This document shows positions 11,942-22,627 of a DNA stretch of 64,000 nucleotides, one piece after another. The notes under the pieces are model-generated. The model saw only the letters and a program-made list of their open reading frames with translations. It was not told where the DNA came from and searched no databases. This stretch comes from Perkinsus marinus ATCC 50983 (taxonomy: Eukaryota > Perkinsozoa > Perkinsida > Perkinsidae): the NCBI RefSeq assembly GCF_000006405.1, contig NW_003210195.1, forward strand, positions 81,004 through 145,003, in the 5' to 3' direction. The first letter of the stretch is position 1. The number at the start of each line of letters is the position of its first letter. The position numbers and the translations under genes are program-made.

Positions 11942-14921
11942 TCACGTCCCGTTCTTTAGCGTCCTCTTCCAGTACTGGAGGAAGGACGTACCCATAGGGT
12001 AGTAGGGGGAGCTCTCACACATACGACCAGTGAGACCATGGCTATCCAACACTGCTCGGAATTTCCCACGGCACATGTCCGGTTCTACCCAAACCGAGCC
12101 GCTCTCGAGACCAGCAGCATCAGTACCACGACGCAACTTAATGTACCTGCATACATTCACTCGTCAACCAATTCTAACTCAACGACCACTCACCCTCCTC
12201 CCGGAAGGGACGCACTCCAGCTGTTACGAATGAGCCAATATGGTCTCTCATCACCTGTGCTATAGTCCAACTCCGAGCCCCACCCAACGAGGGCAACACT
12301 ATGATCAACATATCTGATGAAATCATGCAGATAGAAAGAGCAGAGTAACTGCCTACTCCCAGCCGTGTATTCCAACTGTGAATGCGTCCAGAATAGATCC
12401 GCTCAGCTTGGCCTCGTCCAGAGCTGTCTTCACATCCTCAGAAAATGCCCCCCATGACTCGACCGCTCTAGCTCTCACATAAAACACTCCCGATGCTGAA
12501 GGAGCTCCAAGTATTCCCACAATGGGTGCTTCCACTCTTACCACCATCCGGGTTGATCTCCGGTGCCAGGTCCGACACATACTTCATCGTACATCGTGAT
12601 TCCCGCAGAGTCTTCAAGACAGGACCAATGTCACCCGAGTCAGTTTCGATCCTGCGACAATGTCATGTGTACCTACTCAGCCTTCCAGCTGCTCACGTGA
12701 CTCCTATAGTGTCCGAATCATTGGCCGCATGAATAGAACTCCGATCGCTCTCTGTGGCCCTGGACATCGTGTACTCTGAGTCCTTAGCATGCAGTGATAC
12801 AGTCAGTGGCCCGAACTCATACCTAATCTAAGCCATCAACTACGGGATCGAACCTTACGTATATTACAGATTCCTCATCATTTCAAGCTCGCTGCACTGT
12901 CCATAAAAACCTCCTACATATCCATAGTCCTTAGCATACCACACTTCGTCCGAATCCTTGAACGCATCCTTAGGACACGAAGGCACGTCTCCTCTATAAG
13001 ACGTGTACCTGCATAAATTCAAGTCATACCATAACAACGTGAAAGAGAGCAGAAACCTACGGCAGCTTGCTCTCCTCGATGATACCAACTTCCTGTGCAT
13101 GCCGAAGAGCGAGGACTTCCAGGCCGCCATTACAAGCCTGGTTGTACCTGGCCATGGGGAAAACATGTCTTCTTATCAAGCCCAATAAAATACATCGAAT
13201 GAAATTGCCTACTATATCCTAGTTACTGCAGGGTAAGTTCTAATCCTGACCGACCAAAAATATGCCAGCTAATAGAGACCATGAATCACACTCTTCCCGG
13301 CCTTAAGAGAAGCCGGTTGAACCCCCAAGAACTCACCAGCTGCAGGCTAGGACGGATTCCGTACTCAATTTAATAGGTTGTGCTGTAGCATTGATGCCCA
13401 GACCAATAAGCATTATCTACAAGGGGAAAGTCCCATCCAGTAGGGATAGGGGAATTACATTGATCCTCGACTGTAATGCATAAGTCGAAGCTATAGCATA
13501 GCAGGAGCCACATCCGCCTTGGTCAACCAAAGGGACATTCCAGCTACCACCCATCCTGAGACAGGAGAGTTAATCACATCAGTAGTAGATCGACTCCCAC
13601 TTCTTCCTCCAGTCCCAGTCCATCGGCAAAGGGTCATACAGCGCCTCTCCATCCTTAGTATCGAGTTCGCTTATACCTCTATCAATGTTGCATGATGATC
13701 TATAAGAATCTGGTTGATGCCAGCTGAGCAGCTGTAGGAGGTCCGAAGCAAGAGGACTCCTGCGACTGAGCTCTCCACCACCCAGAGCCCCTCGCATCCC
13801 ACGAAGCCTCAGACGCTCCTAAGAACGCCGCTGATACCCGCTGAACCATGAGAGTACTACTTGTTTCAGCCTCATTGCCTGTCCTATAAGCAAGCTCCGA
13901 TAGGTTATATCTCCGCTGTCGTACCCGCCTCCCCAACGAGGAGATCTGTCAAGGGACGACGATGCTGGAGAGGGGGCGAGCGCTGATTGCGGCGTGACTT
14001 TCCGACCGTACCAACAGCCATAGTCAAACCTGAGCAATACAGTGGAGAGTCCCTCAGTGGCATGCAAGCAGCAGCAATTACACTTGGGGATCCGCGGAGG
14101 CAACGTGGTACCATCCAATAAAAGTCTCGCCGCACAAACCTGTCGCGCGTCATGAAATTAGTGGCCGAAGGACTATACGGTACAACTTACTCTCCCATCC
14201 CTTCACCCGACCGTCAGTGTCTTCGTGAGCATCTTCATCATTGAAGCATTCCTCGCCGGACCCGCTACATCTATACCGGGAAATTGCGAATAAAGACGCT
14301 GCCCCGATTCGAACCTGCGCCGAGTAGCATAGCAAAAGCGACACTGGCATGACACCATTACAAAGCAGACCTTGGGGGCTCACACGCCTTTCTATATTAC
14401 CTCGAAGCCCTCATCGAAAACCATGCCCCAGGTGCCCACCAGACCACTAGTATTAGCAGCCAACTGATGTCGATTATGCTGCGTAGCCTCTGCGTCGTCG
14501 ATTAGGATGAGCCTTGAGCTAAGCGTTATGTTAAAGGTCTGAAGCCACAGAACGATGAGGACTTCCCCAGTGACACCCTCTAACACTCACCCGGGACTCC
14601 GGAAAGTACGTATATTCAGAGAGATCGTCAACATCATTGAATGCCCTCATAAACTTGCTAGAATACCCAGGAGCTGATACCCCACAATACGGGTCCCCAG
14701 GGTTCCTCGTGAAGGACGGTACTGAACATACGAATATTAGTTACAAGAAGGGGCTAAAGGGCCGTCCTCTCACCAAGCGAAGCGTTGTTAACTTCAGAGA
14801 GTCTAAACGTCCACAGCCCGGCAATGTCGCTCATTTCACAGTGCACGGGTAGATCTGCCTCAACACTCGTGATCAGGACAGTGACCAACAGGCCGCCGAT
14901 GAGGCTTCGGCCGGTATACAT
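11942..14921 (-). CDS. Cathepsin C (dipeptidyl peptidase I) like cysteine protease
   Basis: A papain-family (C1A) peptidase of the cathepsin C group, which removes dipeptides in lysosome-like compartments. The ATG at 14921 starts a signal peptide (MYTGRSLIGGLLVTVLITSV). The mature end follows as DLPVHCEMSDIAGLWTFRLS, matching the start of the cathepsin C exclusion domain. A second exclusion-domain piece, SGLVGTWGMVFDEGFEVI, is near 14.4 kb. The protease domain begins with PMDWDWR (13.62 kb). The active-site Cys follows in DQGGCGSCYA (13.53 kb), then YVGGFYGQCSE, which is typical of cathepsin C (12.9 kb). The catalytic His is in DHSVALVGWG (12.3 kb) and the Asn in WLIRNSW (12.24 kb). The C-terminus YIKLRRGTDAAGLESGSVWV fits the family. 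The usual WG..WG after NSW is replaced by SASLPGGG. At least seven short introns break it up. It ends at the stop at 11942, about 230 bases from the NDC80 start. Confidence 0.85.
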
Positions 14922-15026
14922 TCAATTCAACAATGTGATAAGTGAAGTAATGGCTGTAGAGTATAAGCAGTGTCCACCTCACGATACACCCCAAAGTTCT
15001 ATTGATAACTCGACCCTATCATAATA

Positions 15027-16859
15027 TCAAGCTTCAACGTCTCGAGACATGATGGCAGCAGCAAAGTCACAGAACTGCTCATAGCTGTCAATTACCATGG
15101 CCTGTTGAGTCCCATGAGCGACACCTCTTAGCGTGTACCCTCCTCGTATTGTGGTGGCTTGCGATGAGTAAGATCCTGAGCTGAGCATTTCCCGATCAGA
15201 GCTGATCGGTCCCCCTCCCGTCCTACCTGTCGGACACAATCAACACTCAATGCCTTGTACTCTCGTAGGGATGCAAGGATGCAGTCTCTATTAGGACTGC
15301 TAGTAAGCGACCGCGAGCCCTACCACACTTAGTCACTTGTGCTCCTCCAACACCACTACTGTCATACACTAAGTCGTCTCGGCCGACTCAATGTTCTCCG
15401 ACTACCACGAAGAGGTGTCCATGACCTTTCCCTCCGTGCCGCGTGCTGCTTCATCCGCTCTAGTCGCTCCAACACAGTGTACAACATCCGTGTCGTCGCC
15501 TAAGGCTGGCCTCGCTGATTAGTACCACACCCGCCCCAACTTCAAGATTCTTCGTCAAAGCCCGCACGTATTCATCATCATCACAACGCAGCCCATTAGA
15601 TGCATCCAGTAGGCACGGCATCCCTTGACACATATGTTCACCTAGCCTCGCACTATAAGCTGACGTACGAAGGCTAGTACAATAAGGCCGCCGCCGCCGG
15701 GGACCCTCAACCCGCGGCTCCCTGTTCTCAACCTTTCTACCCATACGGGACTTCATCACAGCAACTTGAGTAGGCACCTAATACCCACTTCAAACAACAC
15801 TGATCTTCGTAGCGACCAACCGGCAATCGATCCTCGAAAGGGAAGGCCGCATCTCTAACACTAATGCAAATCTTAGGTGTCCACAGCTCCGTCTGTGCAC
15901 TCGCCAACAGGTCTCGAAATACAGCTGATGCCTATCACTGCGATAACGACCGCTGAGAGAGTCATTTTATCCCACCTTGGCAACTTGAGTGCAGCCGTCC
16001 CCTTCGAGACACCCGTCGGTCCGCAGGCCTTTACTATCTAGAGCGATCCACTGCATCACCATGCCGCTGCCAAACCTCTCTCCCACAGCCCGAACAGGGA
16101 CCACACACTCCCCAGCCAAGTATGCGTCTGCGTACATCTGACCTAGCGCGACAACATCGGTATATATGCGATGCCCTCGCCTACTGCTTCTCGTGGAAGT
16201 AGCCGGGCTCGCAGGTTCAGAGTCATCACTGGCAAACGACTTCAACGTTCGCTCGGTCCCAGTCGGCATCACTGGCAACTCCTCTAGATTGGAAAGATAG
16301 TCATCTGGAGAGCTCCTATGAGGAAGTTCATAGCCGGTGAGTACTACTACCTGTATCCAGCAGCTTCTGAACAGTTTCCTTGTCTCGAGCGGCGTAAAGG
16401 GACACACGAAAAATCGAATCAACGTTGACGAAGACTGCCAAGTCCGTGAGAGGCAGCTGCATTATCTGCAGCACCACTACTGAGGCCACCCACATCTGCA
16501 ATGTCCCACCTTGAAGGTCTTCTCAAGTGCTCCTGAGTGCCCAGCGTCGTGCACCTAAGCACATAGGAACATCTTTCGAGCGGTCAACTGTACTAACCTG
16601 CAGTATGATGAACAGCGTCCACGTCGGGTTGACCTCCCTAAGCCCCTTCGAGTCATCCTCGCCTGGAAAATGTCGCATTCCTACCACTCCTCGAGCAAAT
16701 CATGGCTCACTTCGCCTCGGAGTGTCCAACATCATAGGCTTGCTCATGCTCACCACAACGTCGCCTCCGCCCTCTAAAAGGCAGCCCCTTCGTTCAAGCG
16801 GTAGTAGTGATGAGCCCTACTTGTGAAGGCCTTGGGGCGCTGGGACTCACGGCTTCCAT
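15027..16859 (-). CDS. Unidentified multi-exon gene, possibly Iml1/DEPDC5-like
   Basis: From the ATG at 16859, splicing of short introns gives MEAVSPSAPRPSQ, then VNPTWTLFIILQVHDAGHSG, then IMQLPLTDLAVFVNVDSIFR and SLYAARDKETVQKLLDTGSS. Later exons include a serine-rich linker, IYTDVVALGQMYADAYLAGE, AVFRDLLASAQTELWTPKIC and ALTKNLEVGAGVVLISEASL. The last exon ends with YEQFCDFAAAIMSRDVEA at 15027. The order of a beta-rich N-terminus with V.V.S..RVSL and a later G.GVVLIS strand loosely recalls Iml1/DEPDC5, the GATOR1 subunit that senses amino acids upstream of TORC1. No decisive motif is visible, so I do not assign a function. It stands head to head with the plus-strand RS gene, 129 bases apart. 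Confidence 0.5.
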
Positions 16860-16988
16860 GAGCTCCCATCAAACTCACCACACAGGTCCAATGCTGCGCC
16901 GATCACATGCCACTAGAAGGAAAAAGCGCTCGCCCTAAGATTAGCGCGCGCCCACAGGTGTGATCAATTCGGAGAAGAGTGACTTAAA
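16860..16988. promoter_or_regulatory. Shared divergent upstream region
   Basis: Only 129 bases separate the proposed start codons of two divergent genes (minus start 16859, plus start 16989). Any promoters must overlap or lie inside the genes. No TATA-like box stands out. This is inferred from position alone. Confidence 0.3.
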
Positions 16989-18159
16989 ATGGCCCGAGAG
17001 GATCGAGTTCGACGACGAAGCCGGACGCCGTCCTCGCACAGGAAGAGGCGACAGTCACGCTCTCGCTCTAGGGTAATGAAAAGACGGTCTTGAGCGGTCT
17101 TGAAAATTGGTGACGCTCATCGTAATCTTAGAGCGACTCGGCCCCCTCGAGCTTCTCCTCCTCATCACGGAGTAGGTCGCAAGATAGACGCAGTAGGAAG
17201 GAACACCGACGGTCGAGGAAGGATAAGAAAAGGGAACGAAGACGCCGGTAGGCAGTGACCATCAAAATTCGCCACGAAATTCCAGGCTGGTCGGTCGGTA
17301 CTTCAACTTACCTTTAGGTCTCTCTCGTCCTCGAGTAGCGACTCTTCTCCAAAAAAGAGGCATCATAAAAAGAAAAAACATCATCACAAAAAAGATAAGA
17401 AAAGTAACGACACGTCTCCTCCTCCTCTTTTTGGCGAACGTAGTCACCACAGGTGCTCCATTGGGCGCTGTGACCGAGCAGTATGGGAAATACGGTATCA
17501 TCAGAAATGAAGACCAGGTTAGTTCAGAAGGGACTTGCGAGGCTTCCGAGCTCTCTCGACTCAGTACAAGAAGCGGGCCGAATTTCTAACATGGTTGGTA
17601 GAAGTGAAAGGAGTCGACATCGAAGCTCTCTCACATGTTGAGGAAAGGAAGCTCTTCGAAGACTTCGTAGAGGACTTCAATACGGCGACCATGCCCAGCA
17701 AGAAGTAAGCTCTATTCGCAGGGGTTGTAGATAGTCGCTACAAGGTACTATGACATCGCGGCTTGGGAGGCCCGACAGGCCGCGAAGAAATCCAAGCACA
17801 GCAAGCGCGACAATATCACTTTTGATGATGAGCGCAGCAGAGCGTAGTACAGGGCAGCTAGGTGAGCTCGGGAGTATTCCCACCTGCTCAGGCGCGAGAT
17901 TCAATCAATGAGGGAAGCCCGGACCGAGGAGGTTACACGCCAAACCTTCGACGTTATGAAGAAGGACCGAGATCTGGTAATAAACACTGGGGAGGGGTTG
18001 TGTCGGTCGAGACGGAAAGTTCAGGTGCGTGCGATGAAGGAGCAAGAGGATGCTCGTAATGCCGTTAAATATCTGCACAAGGCGGGCCACCACGATGCAG
18101 CTGAAAAAATTGCTGATAAATTGCGACCTGGTGAACCAGAAGAAGAAGATCTTGAGTAA
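16989..18159 (+). CDS. RS-rich conserved nuclear protein
   Basis: The ATG at 16989 begins an arginine/serine-rich N-terminus (MAREDRVRRRSRTPSSHRKR), then RSRSRSRS and a histidine/lysine-rich stretch. Six or more introns of about 40-60 nt can be removed with the frame kept throughout. One is the 40-nt intron that joins KKDKK to ITTGAPLGAVTEQYGKYGII. The conserved core continues as YKKRAEFLTWLVEVKGVD, then LFEDFVEDFNTATMPSKKYY and DIAAWEARQAAKKSKH. This GKYGII...FL.WL.EVK...FNTATMP.KKYY arrangement belongs to a eukaryotic family of nuclear proteins whose name I cannot give with certainty. RS content suggests a link to splicing. The C-terminus is helical and acidic (AVKYLHKAGHHDAAEKIADK), ending at TAA 18157-18159. 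The gene model is strong; the function is not. Confidence 0.75.
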
Positions 18160-18274
18160 CGTTTTCTGACCCAAAACGTATCCTTGCGTTTTTAACAATG
18201 TCATTTTATAAGTAGTGTTGTTGCTAAATATTCTTCATCATCGCTGCTGTCGAAAGACCAGGGGCTTCTCAATA

Positions 18275-18954
18275 ATGTATGTACTTAATCCAGCTCTCGC
18301 CTCTGGTCGTGGCGCAGGTGATGCTGGTTGTAGCGGGGCTAGGCAGATGGTAATTCTATTGGACAGTGTCCGAAGCATGCGCCAATGAGTCAGAACTGAT
18401 AAGTTCGTTGTCCTGAATTTCCACACTGTTTTGCTGTGGCTTAATTTTGAAGTGGCTGTATCAGCTGGAAGACGTCATCGATCAGACGATCCAGATGAGC
18501 ATCGTTGACTTCTTTCTCGTAGATCATGCGAGTGGCTACCCATTGCAATAGACTGCAGGGGAGCAGTGCCCCCGAGTGCTGTACTACTCGAAAAAACTGG
18601 TTCGACTATTGAGTCTGCCGGGGTTATCAACGCGTTCATATGGACATCAAGTGGGTGGATCTACTTCTCTAGCAGCGAAGTGTAGCTATAGTCTATAGCG
18701 ATTCACTATAGTGATGTTATCAAGATTGCCCAGCCCAGTAGTTCCCTCATCAACAAATTGAGTACTATTTACACTCCCGAGACGAATGAAGGCGAGAAAG
18801 TGGGGAGGATTTGGGAAGTGAGTGCTACGGGACTGAGGTAAATGACTTTAGATCTGTTTGATATTCTCCATTTTCGGGTCAGGAGTATGATGATGAGGAG
18901 GCATGCTCTATGTCGTCCATCGACGACAACTCCGGGTTGAACCTCCATTCATGA
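18275..18954 (+). CDS. Small unidentified gene
   Basis: Exons joined by introns of 45-54 nt give MYVLNPALASGRGAGDAG, FVVLNFHTVLLWLNFEVAVS, CRGAVPPSAVLLEKTGSTIE, AGVINAFIWTSSGWIYFSSS and EIAQPSSSLINKLSTIYTPE. The last exon is EYDDEEACSMSSIDDNSG, with TGA at 18952-18954. The frame stays open across four junctions, which supports the downstream part. The first two exons are less certain because a minus-strand frame in 18441-18590 also looks protein-like. No family was recognised. It follows the RS gene by 115 bases on the same strand. Confidence 0.5.
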
Positions 18955-19400
18955 CTTCATATGGCCTGATATACACTCATAATACTACGAGGAGGACTTG
19001 CCCTTTTAGGCCTAAGGGGGGGGGGGGGGTTGCGGGCCCCAATCCCGTGTGATGTTACTGCCACTAGCATGGACTAGTCGGACTAAATCACAGATGTTGT
19101 CGAAATTTGATCCAGCTCTCGTACGTAACAACGCATCACTGTCACTGAATGTCATCTTAAATTTTTTCATCAAGCCAACACTCCTCTTCAACATCTGATC
19201 GAACCCACCTGAACTTTCTCATCATACCTATTAATAACTGATGTCGTTATCATCTTTGAGTTGTTGATGTGGGTATAAGGAGTATATAACACAACAAGCG
19301 TAGTGAAGAGGCAAGAGGTCACTGCTGGTTTCTGTAGACAACCAGGCTTACAATTATATACCAATAAAAAAAGGGATGAATGATGAATATGTGCTTGATA
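18955..19400. other. Non-coding stretch with a poly-G run
   Basis: This lies between the small plus-strand gene and the end of the minus-strand BTB gene, so it is a convergent 3' region. It has a run of 14 G at 19016-19029 and is otherwise AT-rich from 19.2 kb. A 60-codon minus frame at 19012-19194 runs into the poly-C complement and has no recognised similarity. Confidence 0.45.
19016..19029. repeat. Poly-G tract (14 G)
   Basis: Fourteen consecutive G on the plus strand, directly readable. It lies in a gap between convergent genes. Confidence 0.9.
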
Positions 19401-20431
19401 TCAATCTAGTTGGACAACAACAATCGGATAGGAACGGTTAAAGCAACTTTCGCACCAACGAACGAAGCCGTCAGAAGAGACATGCGGCTGCCAAGGCTCC
19501 GCGGGCCGCCTTGAACAGGGGACTAGTCGGGCGAAGGTGTCACCAGCAGAACGTACTGCTGGACTGCAGAGACTGCAACGTGAGTACTCGGTTACGATAA
19601 AGGTCGGACATAATCTGAGAGACTCCTTTCCCACCTACAACACTGGTCGTGGGCCTACCTAATAGACTTGGCTGGAACGCCATAAGAAGCTAGGGTCTCT
19701 AATAGCACATCCCCTAGGTCCGCTAACTCCTCTCTTGTGGAGCTGCGTATGTCAGTAACAGTCTGACGACTGACTTGGTTGCACGTAATTGCCACCATAG
19801 GGCAGATAACGGCTGCTGTTTGAGTTAATATAGGTAGCAGAATCTCGAATGTCATGGCATCTCGCCGAATACGATTCTGATCGACCTCTCGTTGGGCCTT
19901 GAGCATCCGCTTTTCCTCTTGTAGCTGAGCGAGACGAGTGGAATAACGTGCGTCGATTTCTTCTTTGTCTGTCTGGCATTTTGCTATCTTCTCGCGAACG
20001 TCGTCGAGGACCAGACCAACAGCCTCGCGAACATTATTCAGAATTGTGTCACGTACAACACGGACATCATCAGGTAAGGCAAAATAACTGAGCAGGAGCA
20101 TACAACAACAGAGGACCTCCCAATTCCTAGCCTACCTGGCTTCTCGACGGACTGCCTCTTCACTCACTGTCCAAGGGATGCAAATCTCCCCATTGCGGTA
20201 CCAGTTTAATATATACTCGAAAAGAGCACCATCTCGATCGATAAAGACGGATGGTGGCGAGGCCACCTTTCCCGTATCATCCTTGGAATCGTTCTTTGAC
20301 ATCTTCCAATCCTCAGAGACCATCCTCGAGAGCATCGTATCGGGGTACTTGTCTAAGGTGGACTTCGTCACTTGGTAGATCTTCCCACCAACGCTTAAAG
20401 TGATGACATCAGACGACAGGGAGGAGGTCAT
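19401..20431 (-). CDS. BTB/T1-domain (KCTD-like) protein
   Basis: From the ATG at 20431 the protein reads DVITLSVGGKIYQVTKSTLD, then KYPDTMLSRMVSEDW, then VFIDRDGALFEYILNWYRNG. This is the BTB_2 (potassium-channel tetramerisation) fold used by KCTD proteins, many of which are Cullin-3 adaptors. A 48-nt intron joins EAVRREAS to YFALPDDVRVV, the usual YF.LP end of this domain. A coiled coil follows (VLDDVREKIAKCQTDKEEID, then LAQLQEEKRMLKAQREVDQN), then a mildly hydrophobic patch (LLPILTQTAAVICPMVAITC). An intron of about 84 nt, with matching phase, adds a last exon with WCESCFNRSYPIVVVQLD that ends at 19401. If that intron is not used, the protein ends at the stop near 19655. There are no channel membrane segments, so it is not a channel. 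Confidence 0.75.
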
Positions 20432-20618
20432 AGATGGATGAAAGAATCTTTAGGGTGACGGTGGAAGATACAGAATAGGTTAGAAAGCGAACACTTGACG
20501 AGGCATGAGACTGGTATGAGAAGTATTACAGTGCTTCAATATCAATGTAGCAACATCAGTTTGCCATGTAAAGTTCTAATTGTGTTACATAATAACATGA
20601 AAATTAATATGATCTAAT

Positions 20619-22141
20619 TCAATGGGTAGGCGTGGTCTGCATGCCTTGCATATAGCCATTATATGAGTTTTCGTTGGCAGTACACACCCCATTAGGGAAC
20701 ATGGTCTGCCGTGCTGACCCTGACGTCTCAGAGGTGTTCAGCTGTTGGATCGACTTGTCCGAAACATTAAGCACAAACTCATCAGGAGCGAAGGGCACTG
20801 GGGCCTTATACAACTGCAGCAGCTCGCGCACTGGCACGCCAGGTGGAGTACGCTTGATCGCGCTCACAGGCACGACCGATGGCATTTCCTTCGGTGGAGG
20901 CTCGTAATAGACCATCCTGTTCTCCTTGATGATCTTCTCGCATTCTATCTTCACTTTACTCATAATGTTACCAACAATAAGCCGCATATGCGGCGCTGTC
21001 ACCTACACCCGATGCTCTATAGGCCGACCAGACCAATGCTTCCTACCTCTTGCAAGGCAGCCTCTGTTTCCTTCACTGCAGCCATGGCACGATCAGCCCA
21101 AGCATTGGCGATACCAAAGTGCTCGACCTCGAACTCAGACGAGGCCATCAGAGTGTTGGCTCGAGCTCGATACAAGGGACCGACGACCGAAACGTGATTG
21201 ACCAGATAGGCTAGTCCATCAGAACCTAATCATTCGTCAGTAGCGACTCTAGTATTCCCAAATGCTCACCTCTGAGCGTTTGTTGCACTGGTCTGGCATC
21301 AGCATCAACTTGCATGGCCAGCTTCGCTAGAAGGTTCTTCGACCCTGAACGGCTCGCGGCCAACTCGAAGGCGCAGATTTGCCCGCATAGATGGCTGTAG
21401 CTGCAGAGACCTCCAAGCACCTTAGAATGAGTAAAGTCCCTATGGGCTTCCACTATGTAGAGGGGCCCACTCGAGGGTCCAACTCAGGGATGGCAGCTGC
21501 CATCGTGGTGAGGGTGTCCCGACATGTCTGGAAGGTTGTCGAGGCCTTGCTGCATATCTTAGCTATCTGCAGGGCCAGGGTCAAGGGAACCTGTCATTCA
21601 CATGGGGCGTACTTCATCAAGACCAGTGGTGAGGATCTCTCCACTGCTCGAGTCCACAACGAACTGACGGGCTGCTTGGTCGAGCAGGGAGCATGCGTAG
21701 ACGAATAAGGTCTGACCGTGAGCGCAAGGGAACTATCGGTGGCTCTCGTGAAGCTACCATAGTGATATCGATACCGATAGCTTGAGTCGATGTCTTCGCT
21801 TCACTGGGCTCTACCACCACTTCAGGTGTCAGCCCTGACCTCCATCGTATAGTGTACTTCCTTTTGAAGGGGATGGTCTTGGACACCTCAGCCAGCGCCA
21901 GAAGACCGTTGATATAGTCTACACAAGCACTGAAGGGAAAACACCATCAACGCAAATTGTCCGTGGGGGGCTACTTCTGAACATCGCTGGGCGGGTGCTT
22001 GTTAACAAGATGTGAATTGAGGTCACTACGGAGACTAGTCATGGCTCTGAGCTTGATGGCCGCGGGTGAGTCGATGAGCGTCTCGAACCTGAACTGGGCC
22101 GCGTCGCCGCCAATCGATGGGAGCTGCACTGGCAAGATCAT
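20619..22141 (-). CDS. BRO1-domain protein
   Basis: BRO1 domains bind ESCRT-III (CHMP4/Snf7) in proteins such as ALIX and Bro1. From the ATG at 22141 the exons join, with introns of 44-50 nt, as MILPVQLPSIGGDAAQFRFE, then DYINGLLALAEVSKTIPFKR and KYTIRWRSGL. Next come TLFVYACSLLDQAARQ (the helix typically read as FE.A.VL.N), IAKICSKASTTFQTCRDTLT, KNLLAKLAMQVDADARPVQQ and ANAWADRAMAAVKETEAALQ. The final exon has CEKIIKENRMVYYEPPPKEM, matching the E.N..IYHE.VP end of the domain. The tail, rich in Pro, Asn and Gln, ends at 20619. At about 430 residues it is a BRO1 domain with a short tail, without ALIX's V domain. It is head to head with the Eps15-like gene, which also belongs to membrane trafficking. 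Confidence 0.85.
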
Positions 22142-22627
22142 AGTAAGGTGAGAATCTTGGGGTCCAAGATAGCCAAGCTACTATTCGCCGATATATTAAG
22201 GACAGTTCCACAGATCTTCCTAAGCTGCATGCGAACCCGTTGGCGGAGTAGCTCCAAAAGCTCAGCCCAACGTTTCTCATCCGCTAAGGCGCTTCCAAAG
22301 TATCCGGACTCTGTGGCCGTTTCGAGCTGAAGGGCGAATGGGGTAACGTCGGGCAGGGCAGCCAACAGACCCCACAATGACAGCTATAAATCACTTGAGT
22401 AACCGCCGTGTGCAATGCGATATGCACTCTAAGCAGGAGGGAACTAATGGAGATGGTGAGAATGACCCTGCACGCACGCGTGCGCTCCGAGACTGCACGC
22501 ATGCGTCAGTAGCAAGGTCTCGGGTTCGAACCCCAAGCTCGGCATTTTTTCACACGCGCGACGCATTACCCGTTAACTTCAGCCCAGGGTCAGTTTTTAC
22601 ATGTACTCGTTGGTACAGAACTCGCAG
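22142..22627. other. Divergent intergenic region between the BRO1 and EH genes
   Basis: This 486-base gap separates two divergent genes and must hold both promoters. A minus-strand frame over 22138-22377 with ELLELLRQRVRMQLRKICGT looks somewhat protein-like. It could be an extra 5' exon of the BRO1 gene, but I found no junction with the right phase. The tRNA-like segment at 22510-22550 also lies here. Confidence 0.4.
22510..22550 (+). other. tRNA-like B-box followed by T-run
   Basis: GGGTTCGAACCCC at 22522-22534 is a perfect RNA polymerase III B-box/T-arm core. AGCTCGGCA and a T6 run (22545-22550) follow, as at a tRNA 3' end. No matching 5' acceptor strand (GCCGAGC) lies within about 150 bases upstream. 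It is therefore not a complete tRNA and may be a relic or a short interspersed element tail. Confidence 0.35.

Noticed and set aside
18441-18590. Minus-strand exon ending DDVFQLIQPLQN
   Set aside because: It looks protein-like, but no upstream minus-strand exon joins it in phase, and the plus strand gives a consistent four-junction gene over the same region. Doubt remains for the first plus-strand exons.
22400-22550. Complete tRNA gene
   Set aside because: A T-arm and terminator are present, but no 5' acceptor strand complementary to GCTCGGC and no cloverleaf D and anticodon arms could be found.
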